Positions 33,386 through 43,700 of a stretch of DNA of 64,000 nucleotides are shown one piece after another. The notes below the pieces were generated by a model. The model was not told where the DNA came from. It saw only the letters and a program-made list of their open reading frames with translations, and ran no database searches. This DNA comes from Methanoculleus sp. Its GTDB lineage: Archaea; Halobacteriota; Methanomicrobia; Methanomicrobiales; Methanoculleaceae. A program made the translations under genes and the position numbers. Positions within the stretch are counted from its first letter, which is position 1; every line of letters starts with the position of its first letter. The stretch lies in NCBI RefSeq assembly GCF_020696975.1, contig NZ_JAJGBK010000029.1, positions 171,696 through 235,695 on the forward strand, written 5' to 3'.

Positions 33386-33797
33386 TCAGGAGGGGGGAGA
33401 GCAACTCGCCGACCGAAGGAAGCGTTAGAAGACCGAAGGTCTTCGACTGAGGAGGCCGGAGGCCGGGCGGGGTGGGGCTTATGAGAAGAGGTTAACGGGT
33501 GCTCCCTTATGGGGAGGGGGAGACCCCCTCCCCGATCCCCTCCCCCCATGGCGATATCCCCACGGTCCAGTGTACCGGGCTTTTCCATCGAGTAGGCTAC
33601 TCCGGTATTCATAACCCTGAACAAATCCTCGCAGCCGGGCCTTAAGATCCACAAGGCTGCGGATACCTAGGATCGAGATCTCCAGTATCAGTTGAACCTA
33701 TTCTCACGAGCATCAGACGGGACTGCCGGAGTTCAGCGCCACGGGGCACAAGCGTGAATCTCAAAAGAAGCAACAGCCAGCACAGGGCATCCCCGCC
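33386..33797. repeat. palindrome-rich intergenic region
   Basis: No gene is supported. It holds a hairpin gaagacc-gaa-ggtcttc (33428-33444) and a perfect 10-base inverted repeat ggggaggggg/ccccctcccc (33511-33520 and 33524-33533). It also has a block ggcgatatccccacggtcca (near 33550) that recurs in similar form near 62695. It may terminate the converging genes on both sides. Confidence 0.6.
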
Positions 33798-35441
33798 CTA
33801 AAACCTCATCACACCCTCAATCCCCGTCTCCCCCACGACCTCCCGGAACTCCTCAAGGCTCCTAAAAGGCCGGCGGGCGGCGATGGTTGCGGCCCTCTTC
33901 TTCCCGACGCCAGGGATCCACCGGAGCGCCGCGACCGGCAGGGTGTTGACCTCCACAGGGCAGGGGAGGGCCGTCACCGACCGCATCCCCCAGTCCACCA
34001 CGACGGCGTCGAGGACGGTCTTTGCCGGGAGGGGGAGGGGAATCCCGACGAGGATTGGGTAAGAACCCATCTGCCGCCCGAAGGACGGTTTGCCGGGAAC
34101 CTCGATGACGACATCCCGAAGGACGGTCCCGGCCGGAAAGACCCGGCGGAGCATCGGTTCGTCGAAGTGGGTCCGGGTCCACTCCTTGAAGGCCCGGAAC
34201 CGGGCGTCGTGCTTCCCGAGGGTGTTCTCTCCATAGGCCGCCGTCCCCTCAAACGGCATCAGCTGCCGGATGTTCACCCGCCGTACCAGGAGCCCGGCGT
34301 CGAGGATCCGCTGGAGGAACGCCTCGTTCGCATCGAACGTCGCCGGCTTCTCCCCGGCAAGACCGACAATGAAGTTTAAGCCCGGCAGAAGCTCGGGTAT
34401 GCCACCCGTCCGCTTTCCCCCGACATCGTTCACGATCTCGATCGCGCGGAAGACATCGTCCGGCATCGCCTTGAGGTTGTTTGCCGCAACCACCGCCGGA
34501 TCGGCGGTCTCCATCCCGAAGGCCGCGATGTCTCCCGGGGTGTGCCCGGCAACGATCGCCTCGAGCGCCGCCCGCGCCGCATCCTCGTGCCGGGCGATGG
34601 TGCCCGGGTTGATGTTGTCGATGTGCAGGGTTGCCAGGTCAGGGGCCATACGCCGGATCGTGGAGAAGAGGTCATCAAGCACCTCCGGGCGCGGGACCGG
34701 GAACTCCCCGCCGGGGCTCTGGTAGGCGAGGAGGTCCGGCTGCCGGCCGAGCCTGAAATGGCGGGCACCTGCCGCATGGAGCGCCGCCACCTCCTCCGCG
34801 ATCCCCTCGATGCTCCGGTAGTGCGGCAGACCGTAAAAGGGCTCGGTGCAGAAGGAGCAGCCGCCGACCGTCGCCCGCGAGCACCCGGTGGCGGTCTCGA
34901 GTTCGCACATAACATACGGGAACGCCGGGTGCTCTCTGATGATCCCGGCGCCTGCCACCGACCAGGGATCGGTCAGGGAGTAATCGCCCGCACCGGCAGG
35001 CTCCCCGCCCGAGAGCCAGGAATCCAGTGCGACCGCCGGCGAGCCCGAGAGCGTGACGTCAAACCCACCAATCGCCTGCCGGATCGCTTTCCTCCCGCCC
35101 CCGGGAGCGTAGCCGAAAGCGATCGGCCCGCCGATCGCAGTGGTCGGTTTCCGCAGCAGGGTTCCGAGCTGCTGGACCTCCGTCAGGGTCGCGGGTTTTC
35201 CCCCGATATAGGCACCGGGCACGGTCAGTCCCGCGATCATCACCACGAGATCGCCCCGGCCGGATCCTGTGGCGAGAGCCGGGTCGGCCCGGACCTGGTC
35301 GATGGTGACGTAACAGGGAGCGTAACCATGATTGGCGAGGACGCCGGCGACCTCTCTCACGTAGGGAGAGATGTAGGGCGCAACACCGAGGCATGCAGGC
35401 TCGTCGACGTAACCGTCGATGATGAGGGCGCTAGAGGTCAT
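33798..35441 (-). CDS. radical SAM enzyme with C-terminal helix-hairpin-helix (COG1031-type)
   Basis: The 547-residue protein has an N-terminal Rossmann-like region (about 1-130) of the kind that precedes B12- or radical-SAM barrels. The Fe-S region TGCSRATVGGCSFC lies near residue 180, and a radical SAM barrel follows (IDNINPGTI, GMETADPAV, LNFIVGLAGEKP). A helix-hairpin-helix end (IPGVGKKRAATIAARR, about 505-520) may bind nucleic acid. The cysteine spacing is CX7CX2C rather than CX3CX2C. It precedes mptE, DHH and others on the minus strand, overlapping mptE by 11 bases. The reaction is unknown; a nucleic-acid substrate is a reasonable guess. Confidence 0.82.
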   Translation of the reverse strand: MTSSALIIDGYVDEPACLGVAPYISPYVREVAGVLANHGYAPCYVTIDQVRADPALATGSGRGDLVVMIAGLTVPGAYIGGKPATLTEVQQLGTLLRKPTTAIGGPIAFGYAPGGGRKAIRQAIGGFDVTLSGSPAVALDSWLSGGEPAGAGDYSLTDPWSVAGAGIIREHPAFPYVMCELETATGCSRATVGGCSFCTEPFYGLPHYRSIEGIAEEVAALHAAGARHFRLGRQPDLLAYQSPGGEFPVPRPEVLDDLFSTIRRMAPDLATLHIDNINPGTIARHEDAARAALEAIVAGHTPGDIAAFGMETADPAVVAANNLKAMPDDVFRAIEIVNDVGGKRTGGIPELLPGLNFIVGLAGEKPATFDANEAFLQRILDAGLLVRRVNIRQLMPFEGTAAYGENTLGKHDARFRAFKEWTRTHFDEPMLRRVFPAGTVLRDVVIEVPGKPSFGRQMGSYPILVGIPLPLPAKTVLDAVVVDWGMRSVTALPCPVEVNTLPVAALRWIPGVGKKRAATIAARRPFRSLEEFREVVGETGIEGVMRF

Positions 35442-36051
35442 ACCCGATCAGGCGGAGCAGTTCTCCTGCCCAGTAAAGTTTTCCCCGCTTGACCGGGTCG
35501 ACGTCCCGGTCGGAGAGATCGAACCCGATGATCCGGATCCCTGCCGCACCGAGTTCGTCGGCGGCAAAGACCGCCCGGTCACCGTCGGTGAACCCGCCGA
35601 AGTTGTGGACATGGGCAAGGGGGGCCGCCTGGGTGGTGGCGACGAGCGGGCCCGGAAGGCGCGGGATCCAGTGGCGGAGAAGCGGGATATTGTCGCCGTG
35701 AGCGTGCACGATCATCACCGTCCCCTGGCGTGAGAGGTCGATGAAGAGATCGGTCGCCCCGTCAAGGTCGGTGAAGACGGCATCCGGCCGAATGCCGTGG
35801 TCCACGAGCACCCCGGCGGCCGCATCGGCGGCGAGCACCGTCCCCTCGATCCGGTCGACTTCATCCGGGAGAGAGGGAGCGTTCCCGCAGACCGTCACCA
35901 TTCTTCCCCGGATAAGGGCTTCAAGCAGTCCGAGATCGTCCCGGTCCGCGAGACTCCCGAGTAGCCGGGCCGCCTCCTCATCAGCCTCGCGCTCGAACCC
36001 GAAATACTCAAGAATTGCGGTATAGTGAGGTTCCCAGTCTGAAAACCTCAT
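35431..36051 (-). CDS. mptE: 6-hydroxymethyl-7,8-dihydropterin pyrophosphokinase MptE
   Basis: The 206-residue archaeal enzyme (DUF115 fold) activates the pterin alcohol for methanopterin synthesis, replacing bacterial FolK. Motifs seen are VTVCGNAPSLPDEVDRI (about 52-68), ADAAAGVL, DAVFTDLDGATDLF and HAHGDNI. It overlaps the DHH gene upstream by ATGA and the radical SAM gene downstream, so the three are co-expressed. Methanopterin is the C1 carrier of methanogenesis. Confidence 0.9.
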   Translation of the reverse strand: MRFSDWEPHYTAILEYFGFEREADEEAARLLGSLADRDDLGLLEALIRGRMVTVCGNAPSLPDEVDRIEGTVLAADAAAGVLVDHGIRPDAVFTDLDGATDLFIDLSRQGTVMIVHAHGDNIPLLRHWIPRLPGPLVATTQAAPLAHVHNFGGFTDGDRAVFAADELGAAGIRIIGFDLSDRDVDPVKRGKLYWAGELLRLIGYDL

Positions 36052-37550
36052 TGCTGGTCCTCGTTATCAAGGCCGACAATGCTGGAGAACCGTTTCAGGA
36101 TCGGGTCGATGATCAGAGCAAGCAGACCTTCCTTCTCCTTCACCATCGAGAAGTAACTGAGCGGGATCATGGCGGCCGCCATCGTGGCGTGCCCGCCTGC
36201 CTCACCGATAGGGCCGAAGGCCTCGGCCATCACGTTGCCGAGGTGGAGCCTGATATCCTTGTTCCGGGCTGATATGATGATGTTCTGGTCGCTGATGCCG
36301 TAGACCAGCGCCGTATTCACACCCTCAAGGTGGATCAGCATATCAGCCGCCTGGGGGAGGGCGTCACGGTTCCTGATATAACCGACGTTGGAGAAGAGAT
36401 ACCCGCTCTTGATCCGCCGGTTCCGGATGGCGCTCCCGATGATATCGACGGTCTCCTGGGATATGGAGGGGGAGGTGATCTTGTCGAGGAGGTCCGAGTC
36501 GGTCAGGGGGAGGAGGAAGGCTGCGTAGTTGAGGTCCTGGGGGGTGACGTTTCTCTTGAAATCCCTTGTATCTGCCCTGATACCGTAGAGAAGCGCGGTC
36601 GCGACCGTTTTGCTCACCGGGATATCGAGTTCCATCAGGTACTGCGTCAGGATGCTCGCCGTGGCACCGACCCCCGGCCTGATATCGATGAAGTCGGCGA
36701 TCGTGGTAGGATGTTCGCCGTTTTTGTGGTGATCGATGATGATATTGACCCGGGTGGTCTTGGGGAGTTCGTTGTTCACGCCGGGCCCGGAGGAGTCGAC
36801 CAGGGCAATGTAGTTGCACTCATCGAGGATCTGGGGGGTGAGCCGCTCCAGTTTGATATCGAGGAGGTTAATGAACGCCCGGTTCTCCTGGTGCCCTATA
36901 TCCCCTTCATAGACGATGCGGCAGTTGAGTTTGTTGTGGCTCGCATGCCGGGCAATCATCGAGAGCGCCATGGCACTCGAGATCGAGTCGGGATCGGGGT
37001 TTAAGTGGGTGACGATGCAGAGCGTCCCCTCCCAGGAGGCAAGCATATCATAGAGCCGCAGGGCGAGCCGTGAGGAGTGGAGTTTCCGGATGTGGTGGAT
37101 GGCGGTCCGGGCCACCACCTCCTGCGGGTAGAGGACGATATCGGCGCCCTCCTGCTGGAGGAGATCGACGCTGACAGGGTCGGTGGCGCGCGCAATGACA
37201 TATGTCGCCGGGTAGCGGTTCTTGATGGTCTTGAGCGCGGTCAGATTGGCTTCCCGGTCATTTGCGAGGATAAACGCGACCTCCGGGACCGGCAGACCGT
37301 CCATAAGGTTTGGATCCCGGATGTCGCCAACAAGCGCTTCGTATTTCTGATCCCGAAGATCCTCGACCCGCTTCTCGTCCTTATCGACGATGATGAGGTC
37401 TTCGTTCTCCTGCTCAAGTTCCTCCGCGACGTTATAGCCGGTGCTCCCGCAGCCAAGAATGATATATTTGATACGTTCCTTTGAAACGTTCTGAACCGCC
37501 TCAGGCATGCGTACAATGGTGTAACTTCTCATGGTATTAAGGGATTCCAT
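36048..37550 (-). CDS. TrkA_N (RCK-like) domain fused to DHH/DHHA1 phosphoesterase
   Basis: The 500-residue product has an N-terminal NAD-binding RCK/TrkA_N domain (about 22-140; YIILGCGSTGYNVAEEL). A DHH phosphoesterase follows, with VTHLNPDPDSISSA, DSSGPG, IIDHHKNG and DTRDFKRN as metal motifs (about 170-350). The C-terminal DHHA1 part has GGHATMAAAMIP (about 460). DHH-DHHA1 enzymes include nanoRNases and c-di-AMP phosphodiesterases. The RCK half suggests a link to redox state, potassium or cyclic dinucleotides. The ATG at 37550 lies about 33 bases from a TATA element; ATG 37532 is an alternative. Confidence 0.85.
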   Translation of the reverse strand: MESLNTMRSYTIVRMPEAVQNVSKERIKYIILGCGSTGYNVAEELEQENEDLIIVDKDEKRVEDLRDQKYEALVGDIRDPNLMDGLPVPEVAFILANDREANLTALKTIKNRYPATYVIARATDPVSVDLLQQEGADIVLYPQEVVARTAIHHIRKLHSSRLALRLYDMLASWEGTLCIVTHLNPDPDSISSAMALSMIARHASHNKLNCRIVYEGDIGHQENRAFINLLDIKLERLTPQILDECNYIALVDSSGPGVNNELPKTTRVNIIIDHHKNGEHPTTIADFIDIRPGVGATASILTQYLMELDIPVSKTVATALLYGIRADTRDFKRNVTPQDLNYAAFLLPLTDSDLLDKITSPSISQETVDIIGSAIRNRRIKSGYLFSNVGYIRNRDALPQAADMLIHLEGVNTALVYGISDQNIIISARNKDIRLHLGNVMAEAFGPIGEAGGHATMAAAMIPLSYFSMVKEKEGLLALIIDPILKRFSSIVGLDNEDQQ

Positions 37551-37576
37551 TCCAGTGATTTTCGGGACAGGGCCGT

Positions 37577-37607
37577 AAGGTTTATACCCATTCCCGCACT
37601 ATACTTC
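37577..37607. promoter_or_regulatory. promoter region between the TrkA_N-DHH gene and tRNA-Lys
   Basis: The element ggtttataccc reads as a TATA box in either direction (minus: gggtataaacc). It lies about 33 bases from the ATG of the protein gene and about 37 bases from the tRNA. A second AT-rich stretch (actatactt) is nearer the tRNA. One element may serve both transcripts. Confidence 0.5.
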
Positions 37608-37621
37608 TAGGTCAGATGCGT

Positions 37622-37695
37622 GGGCCTGTAGCTTAGTTCGGCAGAGCGACGGACTCTTAATCCGTAGGCCAAGGGTTCAAATCCCTTCAGGCCCG
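37622..37695 (+). tRNA. tRNA-Lys (anticodon CTT)
   Basis: This is a full cloverleaf. The acceptor pairs gggcctg with caggccc, the D arm is tagcttagttcggcagagc, and the anticodon stem pairs acgga with tccgt around the loop ctcttaa (anticodon CTT). The variable loop is aggcc and the T stem pairs aaggg with ccctt. There is no intron, and CCA is not encoded (gtcg follows). Confidence 0.95.
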
Positions 37696-38069
37696 TCGAA
37701 CATTCATTTCTTCTTCATCGTTTGCATGTATCGATTCTCCGGTGACGACCGTCCGATCCTCGATCTCCTTGCAGAGCACGAACCCTCCATTGCAGGCGGG
37801 GCGCACGGCCATCGGGTCAACCCCCGTCGTTCTCCTCCCATGCCATTCTGTCTGACAGGAGGCCGCTCATTGCGATGGGAACGGGGTTCCGGAGGCACAT
37901 ATATGCCGCATATATATAAACCCTGCTCCGGCGGAAAACCCACACGGGCGTTGTGCGGGGAAGAGATTGCCGGGACTTCCCGGTTCCGCACCGCCCCGAT
38001 GCAGGCGGGGCGGCAGTGTCGAAAAGAGAAGATTGGGGCACGCCGCATTCTGCGGACGCGCCGGGGTGA
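37696..38069. other. intergenic region without a supported gene
   Basis: These 374 bases follow the tRNA and precede the end of cheW. They contain an AT-rich, partly palindromic stretch (catatatgccgcatatata, near 37897-37915) that could act as a promoter or operator. The open frames that cross it have no protein-like features. Confidence 0.45.
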
Positions 38070-38573
38070 CTATGCCTGACCCCTCTGGACGAGGTCGTCG
38101 AGGATCTTCTTGATATCGATCCAGAGAATGAGCCCGGAGGCCTGTCGGGCCTTCCCATCGACCTGCTTCCGGTCGTCCTCGTCCTTTGCGAGTTTGATGA
38201 TCCCCTTGACGAAGGCGTGGACCCCGGAAGAGATCCCCTCGTCCATCAACTCGATATCCTCCTCGGCCACCTGGATGACGCTGTGAACGTCGTCCACGAT
38301 GATGCCGAGGTTCGACCCCCCGGTCGCCTCGGCAACCAGAACGATGATCTTCTGGTTGTCTCCCGATGTTCCCGGGATCTGGATCAACCGTTTCAGGTCG
38401 ATGACCGTGGTGATCTCGCCCCGGAGGTTCATGATCCCGGCGATATAGTCCTGCGCCCGGGGGATGTGGGTGATGGGCATCATCTCCACGATCTCCCGGG
38501 CGAGCTGGATGTCCATCGCGTACAACTCCCGTCCCAGCCCGAACTCGACGACGTCGATCATGCTCGGCCTCAC
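38070..38573 (-). CDS. cheW: chemotaxis adaptor CheW
   Basis: The 167-residue SH3-like adaptor couples chemoreceptors to CheA. The family pattern is clear: [43 protein letters not shown] (core motif GIMNLRG) and [14 protein letters not shown]. The insertion [16 protein letters not shown] before the last strand is somewhat long. It overlaps the chemoreceptor stop by 4 bases. No cheA, cheY or other che gene is in the window. Confidence 0.93.
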   Translation of the reverse strand: MRPSMIDVVEFGLGRELYAMDIQLAREIVEMMPITHIPRAQDYIAGIMNLRGEITTVIDLKRLIQIPGTSGDNQKIIVLVAEATGGSNLGIIVDDVHSVIQVAEEDIELMDEGISSGVHAFVKGIIKLAKDEDDRKQVDGKARQASGLILWIDIKKILDDLVQRGQA

Positions 38574-40423
38574 TCGAACCGGAACACCGCGACCCTCTCG
38601 CGGAGCTGGTGGGCCATCCGCTGGATCTCGTTTGCGGCGCTCGCGACCTCCTCGGTCGAGGCGGACGACTCCTCGGCGAGCGCAGCGAGGCTCTCCGTGC
38701 CTCTCTCGCTCTCCTGGACCAGGGCGAAGACCTCCTCGACGCTCTTCGTGACCGCCGTCGTCTCGTCGGCCTGGCTCTCGGTCGCACGAGAGATGTCGGC
38801 GATGCCGCTGACGGAGGCGTTGACATCGGCAACCATCTTGTTGAGGGCCGTGAGAGTCTTGTTCACGCTCTCGATCCCGCTGAGGATCTCGATGTGGGCA
38901 CCCCGCATCGCCTCGGCGGTCTTCCCGCTGCTTGCAGTCACCCCGCCGATCACCTCCTCGATCTGCCGGGTCGCGCTCTTCGACTCCCCGGCGAGGTTCC
39001 GGACCTCGCCCGCGACGACCGCAAACCCGCGGCCGTGCTCCCCGGCCCGGGCGGCCTCGATCGCGGCGTTCAGGGCAAGGAGGTTGGTCTGGTTCGCGAT
39101 ATCGGTGATGAGCTTCACGATGTGGCTGATGTCCTGCATCTTCGCGTTCAGGTCCGTGATCTCCGCGACGGCCTGCTCGGAGATCCGCTGCACCGCCTGC
39201 ATCTTCGCGCCTGCTTCGTTGCCGAGCCCGGTGGCGGCCTCACCGGCCTTCGCGACGTTCAGGGCGCGATCCCGGACCTCCTGCGCGGTGCTTGCAATCT
39301 CCTCGACGCTCGCCGAGAGGTCGCCGACCTTCTTGGTGACCTGGTCGAGCCGCTTGATCTGCTCTTTCGCCCCGTCCGAAGAGTTCTGCGCGGTGTTCGC
39401 CACCTGCTGGGAGGCCCGGGCGATCTCGTCGGCCCCCTTCCCGACATCGACGATGGCGTGCTCGAGGGCATCCGCCTGGTCGAGGATATGCCGGAAAAAA
39501 TCCGTTAAGGCTGCGATCGTCTCATTCAGGCTCTTCTTGAGCCCACTGAGCGGATCGTCCGGATAGGTGACCGCAGGTTTCATCAGGTCGCCGGCAGCGA
39601 GAGCGTGGAGGCTTCCGGCGAGTTCGTCGATGCTCTTCTTGAGCCGCTCGTCAGCGGTCCGCTTCTCCGTGATGTCGTTATAGACCGTGAGTACTCTCGC
39701 AACGTCCCCGCTCTTATCAAGCAGGGGGATGTTATAGCGCTCGAGGATACGCGCACCGACCGGAAACTCGATGGTGGCTTCGCCCTTGCTGTCTTTGCGG
39801 CTCCGCACCGTGTCCGCAACGCTGTTCCCCGACTGCTGCAGGTACCTGAAATCCCGGACGGTGAGGCGGGCGCACTGCTCCTCGGAATAGCCGCTCAACT
39901 GCCGGAACGCCTTGTTGACAGCGCTTACGGTCAGGTCGGCGTTCCAGATGAGGATCGGCATCGGGTTCTCCTGGACGATCGCGTCGGACTGCTGGTGAAG
40001 CACCCGCATCTCTTCCATCTGCTCTTTCTGCTCGGTGATATCCTCGTATACGGCCATCACGCCCTCGACGTTGCCGGCTTCATCCGGGATCGGGACGTTG
40101 TAACGGACAAAGGAGTGAGTCCCGGTCGGAAGGGTAACCGTCACCTCCCCCGAGGTCGCCTGCTTTGTCCTGAAGACATCCGCCACATCCTCGCCGGACC
40201 GGTTGCCGATATAGTTGAAGTCCCTGAGGGTCATGGACTCGACTTTTGCTCTATCGTAACCGGTAAATTTCAGGAACGCCTTGTTTACCGCGCTGATACG
40301 GAGGTTCCGGTCCCAGATAACGGTGGGCATCGGGTTTTCCTGAAAGATGGTCTCTGTCTGCTGTCGACTCCCCTCCACCGGGGTGGAGAGCTCGTTGCTC
40401 GATTCCTGTTCGCCTGATATCAT
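38570..40423 (-). CDS. soluble methyl-accepting chemotaxis protein with two PAS domains
   Basis: The 617-residue receptor has no membrane segment. There are two tandem PAS domains (about 25-135 and 145-260; each with NPMP-(T/I)-(V/L)IW and a DITE end). A HAMP-like or helical linker follows (about 265-320), then a long coiled-coil signalling domain. The highly conserved hairpin tip is [20 protein letters not shown] (about 440-460). The tip shows it contacts CheA/CheW. The PAS domains probably sense an intracellular signal such as redox or a cofactor. It is co-transcribed with cheW. Confidence 0.93.
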   Translation of the reverse strand: MISGEQESSNELSTPVEGSRQQTETIFQENPMPTVIWDRNLRISAVNKAFLKFTGYDRAKVESMTLRDFNYIGNRSGEDVADVFRTKQATSGEVTVTLPTGTHSFVRYNVPIPDEAGNVEGVMAVYEDITEQKEQMEEMRVLHQQSDAIVQENPMPILIWNADLTVSAVNKAFRQLSGYSEEQCARLTVRDFRYLQQSGNSVADTVRSRKDSKGEATIEFPVGARILERYNIPLLDKSGDVARVLTVYNDITEKRTADERLKKSIDELAGSLHALAAGDLMKPAVTYPDDPLSGLKKSLNETIAALTDFFRHILDQADALEHAIVDVGKGADEIARASQQVANTAQNSSDGAKEQIKRLDQVTKKVGDLSASVEEIASTAQEVRDRALNVAKAGEAATGLGNEAGAKMQAVQRISEQAVAEITDLNAKMQDISHIVKLITDIANQTNLLALNAAIEAARAGEHGRGFAVVAGEVRNLAGESKSATRQIEEVIGGVTASSGKTAEAMRGAHIEILSGIESVNKTLTALNKMVADVNASVSGIADISRATESQADETTAVTKSVEEVFALVQESERGTESLAALAEESSASTEEVASAANEIQRMAHQLRERVAVFRFE

Positions 40424-40768
40424 AGTCTACCTCCTGCATGACTCCGTAAGCATGCTGTGAACTCTACCAGAGCCGGGGACGCTGAACTGATTTTGCCGCA
40501 AACCAGAGGCGTCACATGAGCCGACCGGATTGAACGGAAACCACGGTCGAGGATCTCCATCACGGTGCGTGGCAGGCCCTCTTCTCCGCCGTCAGCAGAG
40601 TTCTGATCCCCACAGGGGATCGCATCACCTCGTTTTCGCCGTTAATGCTGATTTGGCCCAGTAAATCTATTTAAAATTGACCATATGCCATGCAAATTCG
40701 CCGGGCAGCCTGGAAAAATTTATTTGTAAGGGTTTCTAAATCCAAGAAGGTACCAGAGAATCTGCCCT
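40424..40768. promoter_or_regulatory. divergent intergenic region, chemoreceptor and HTH-PAS protein
   Basis: This 345-base spacer contains AT-rich promoter-like stretches. One (aaatttatttg, about 40717-40727) is about 47 bases before the ATG of the HTH-PAS gene. Another (attttaaataga on the minus strand, about 40666-40677) would give the chemoreceptor a long leader. No gene is supported. Confidence 0.45.
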
Positions 40769-43700
40769 ATGGTCAACAATTTCACAGATAGCAACACATC
40801 AGAGGTTCTCTACATCCTTAAGGAGCACCCTGAAGGGCTGAGTATTACCGACCTCGCGGCCCTGACATCGCTGAACAGGAACACCGTCTCGAAGTACCTG
40901 GGAATCCTCCAACGCCAGGGGTCGGTCGACATACGCCGGGTCGGCGCGGCAAGGATCTATCTCCCGACCCGGCGCATCCCGGTCGCAGCCATCCGCCGGT
41001 TCTGCTCATCGAACCTTATCGTCATCGACCACAACCTGGAGATCCTGGAGGTTTCCGGTACGCTCACGGCCCTCATCGGGACAACACCGGAGACTCTCAT
41101 CGGTAAGCCAATCTATGTCATGTTTCCCGGCCGCGACCCCTCCGACGAGCTCATTTCCCTGCTCAGGAGAGCGCTCCGGGGGGAAGAGGGAACCTTCCTC
41201 TGGCACCTGCCGGTTGCCGGAGGAGCGACCTGCCGCATCTCCCTGATCCCCGCCGTGCTCGAGTCAGGACGGCCGGCGGTCTCACTCGTCATTGAGAAGT
41301 TCCCGGTGGAGAAAAGCCCGGAGGAAGCGCATCCACTCGAGGCACTCCGCGAGGAGGCCCTCAGGGAGGACCAGACCGAAGGCATCGTCCGTGTCTCTCC
41401 GGACGGGTACGTCAGGTGGACCAACGAAGTCTACTGCCGGATCTCGGGAAAGACCCGGGAGGAGAATGCCGGGCGTCCATTTCGCCCTCCCTATACCGCA
41501 GGCGGCGGTGCAGCATGGAGAGAGTTTGTCCGGAGCCTCACGCCGAATAGCCCGACCGCAACGATCGACTGCGAACTGGTTGTGCCGGCTGAAGGCGTTC
41601 GGTGGTACCGGTGGAAGGGGCGGGCTCTCTGCAACGCCGACGGCAGGGTTTTCGAGTACCAGTTCCTTTGTTTTGCTATCCACGAATGCAGGATGATCGA
41701 GGATTCCCTGCGTCGAGATCAACTGCGTCTCGAAGAGCAGTTGAACAAGCGAACCGCCGCGCTCAGGGAGAGCGAGGAGCGATTCAGGGCGATCTTCGAG
41801 GAGTCCCCCCTGGGAATAGCGTTCTGCGATATGAACGGCACTCTGGTCCGCATGAACAGGATGTTCCTTGGCATCCTCGGTATCCAGAACAGGAAGGACA
41901 TCGAAGGACGGAGCCTCTCTGCAAACCTGGATATCCCCTCCGAGACCTTATCGCGCCTGCAGAAGGGAGAAGTTGTCAGGTTTACTGTCCCGTCCTCGTG
42001 GAAGCAGAACCCGTGTTTCGACAGGGGTACGTCGGGGGGCACGGAGAGGATCTACCTGGAGGGTGCGGCGTCGCCGATACCCGGAGAAGACGGCGCTCCT
42101 TCCGGGTTCGTTCTGCACCTCTGCGACGTGACCGGAAGAGAAGAGGCAGCGGCTGCCACGCGGGAGGCCCGGTTGCGCACCCGGGATCTTCTTGATATAC
42201 TGACCGAGGGCGTCGTCTATCTCGGAGCTGACGGCAGAGTCATCGACGCCAACCCCGCCGCCGAACGCATACTCGGCCATGCATCTTCGGAGATGCGGGG
42301 GAGAACCTGCAGTGAATTCCGCGAGCGGGTTATCGATAAGGACGGCTCGGAGTGCCCGGAAGACCGGTTCCCGCACATCAGAGCCCTGACAGCCGGTATA
42401 CCCGAGAGGAGTATCCTCAACGTCTTCAACCCCCGGGAGAAGAGACGCCGCTGGCTCGACATCCTTGCCGTCCCCCGGTTCCGGCCCGGCGAGGAAGAAC
42501 CGTTCCAGGCCGTCGTCGTCTTTTCCGACATCACCGGGCAGAGGGAGAGGGAGAAGATGCACAGCGAGACCGAGAGGCGATACAGGACGCTGACCGAATC
42601 GCTGCCTGACGTCACCTTCCTGCTCGACCAGGAGGGACACGTGCTCTACGTCAACTCGCTGGGAGTGCGGATGCTGCACCGCACTTCGGAAGAGATCATC
42701 GGAAGAGAAGTTTCCGATCTCTTCCCGGGTGACCCGGGCGCGGAATATCGCCGGAACGTCGCGTCGGTCGCCGCTACCGGTGTGATCAAAGACAACATAA
42801 GCCGGCTGCAGTTGCCCGGCGGCGAGGTCTGGTACGATACGCGGCTCATCCCGGTCAGGGCAGAGGACGGCACCTGCCGGTACGTCATGGGTATCGCCCG
42901 TGACGTCACGGCACGGATGCGGGCTGAGGAGACCTCGCGTAAGAACGCAGAGCGGTTCCGGAGCGTCTTTGAGGAGTCCCCCATAGGGATAGCGATCTGC
43001 GATCCCGCCGGGCTGCCGCTCCACGCCAACCGGGCCTGTCTCGAACTCTTCGGGATCGCCCGTGCCGGCGATCTCCGGGGGACCAACCTCCTGCAGATCT
43101 ACCGGGAGACCGAGAACGGCGACGCGCAGTTACCCGATGGGGCCGGGGCCTCGTTCGAGTGCCGCGTCGACTTCGACCTGATTCGCAAGCGGGATCTTCT
43201 TCCGACGGCCCGGACCGGGTCCATCCACATCAGCGGTGTCATCAGCCCGCTCGGGCCGCCGGAAGGCGGGTCGCCGGAGGGCTACCTGCTCCAGATGCTC
43301 GATGTTACCGACCGGGTTCTGGCCGAGGGAGCGCTCCGGGAGTCCCACGACATGCTGGCCGGGATCGCCCGGCACCTGCCCGACGCCATGTTCGCGATCG
43401 ACCGGAAGGGAGCCGTTACGATATGGAACCTGGCGATGGAGGCATTGACCGGGATCCCCGCAGAGGAGATGCTCGGCAAAGGAGGGCACGAGTATGCGCT
43501 TCCGTTCTACGGGGAGAGGATACCGATGCTTGTGGACAAGGTATTAAACCCCGAGGAGACGCTCCGGAACCGGTATCGCTCCGTCACATATGCCGAAGAG
43601 AACGATATCACCGCAGAGACCGTGCTGTCGCCCAACAGCTTCAATCCGCCACGGCTGTGGTGGGTGAAGGCCGCCCCGCTCTATGACGGCCAGGGGAAGA

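Noticed and set aside
37726..38079. 117-codon plus-strand frame after tRNA-Lys
   Set aside because: Arg/Gly/Pro-rich composition without structure; runs into the end of cheW in antisense.
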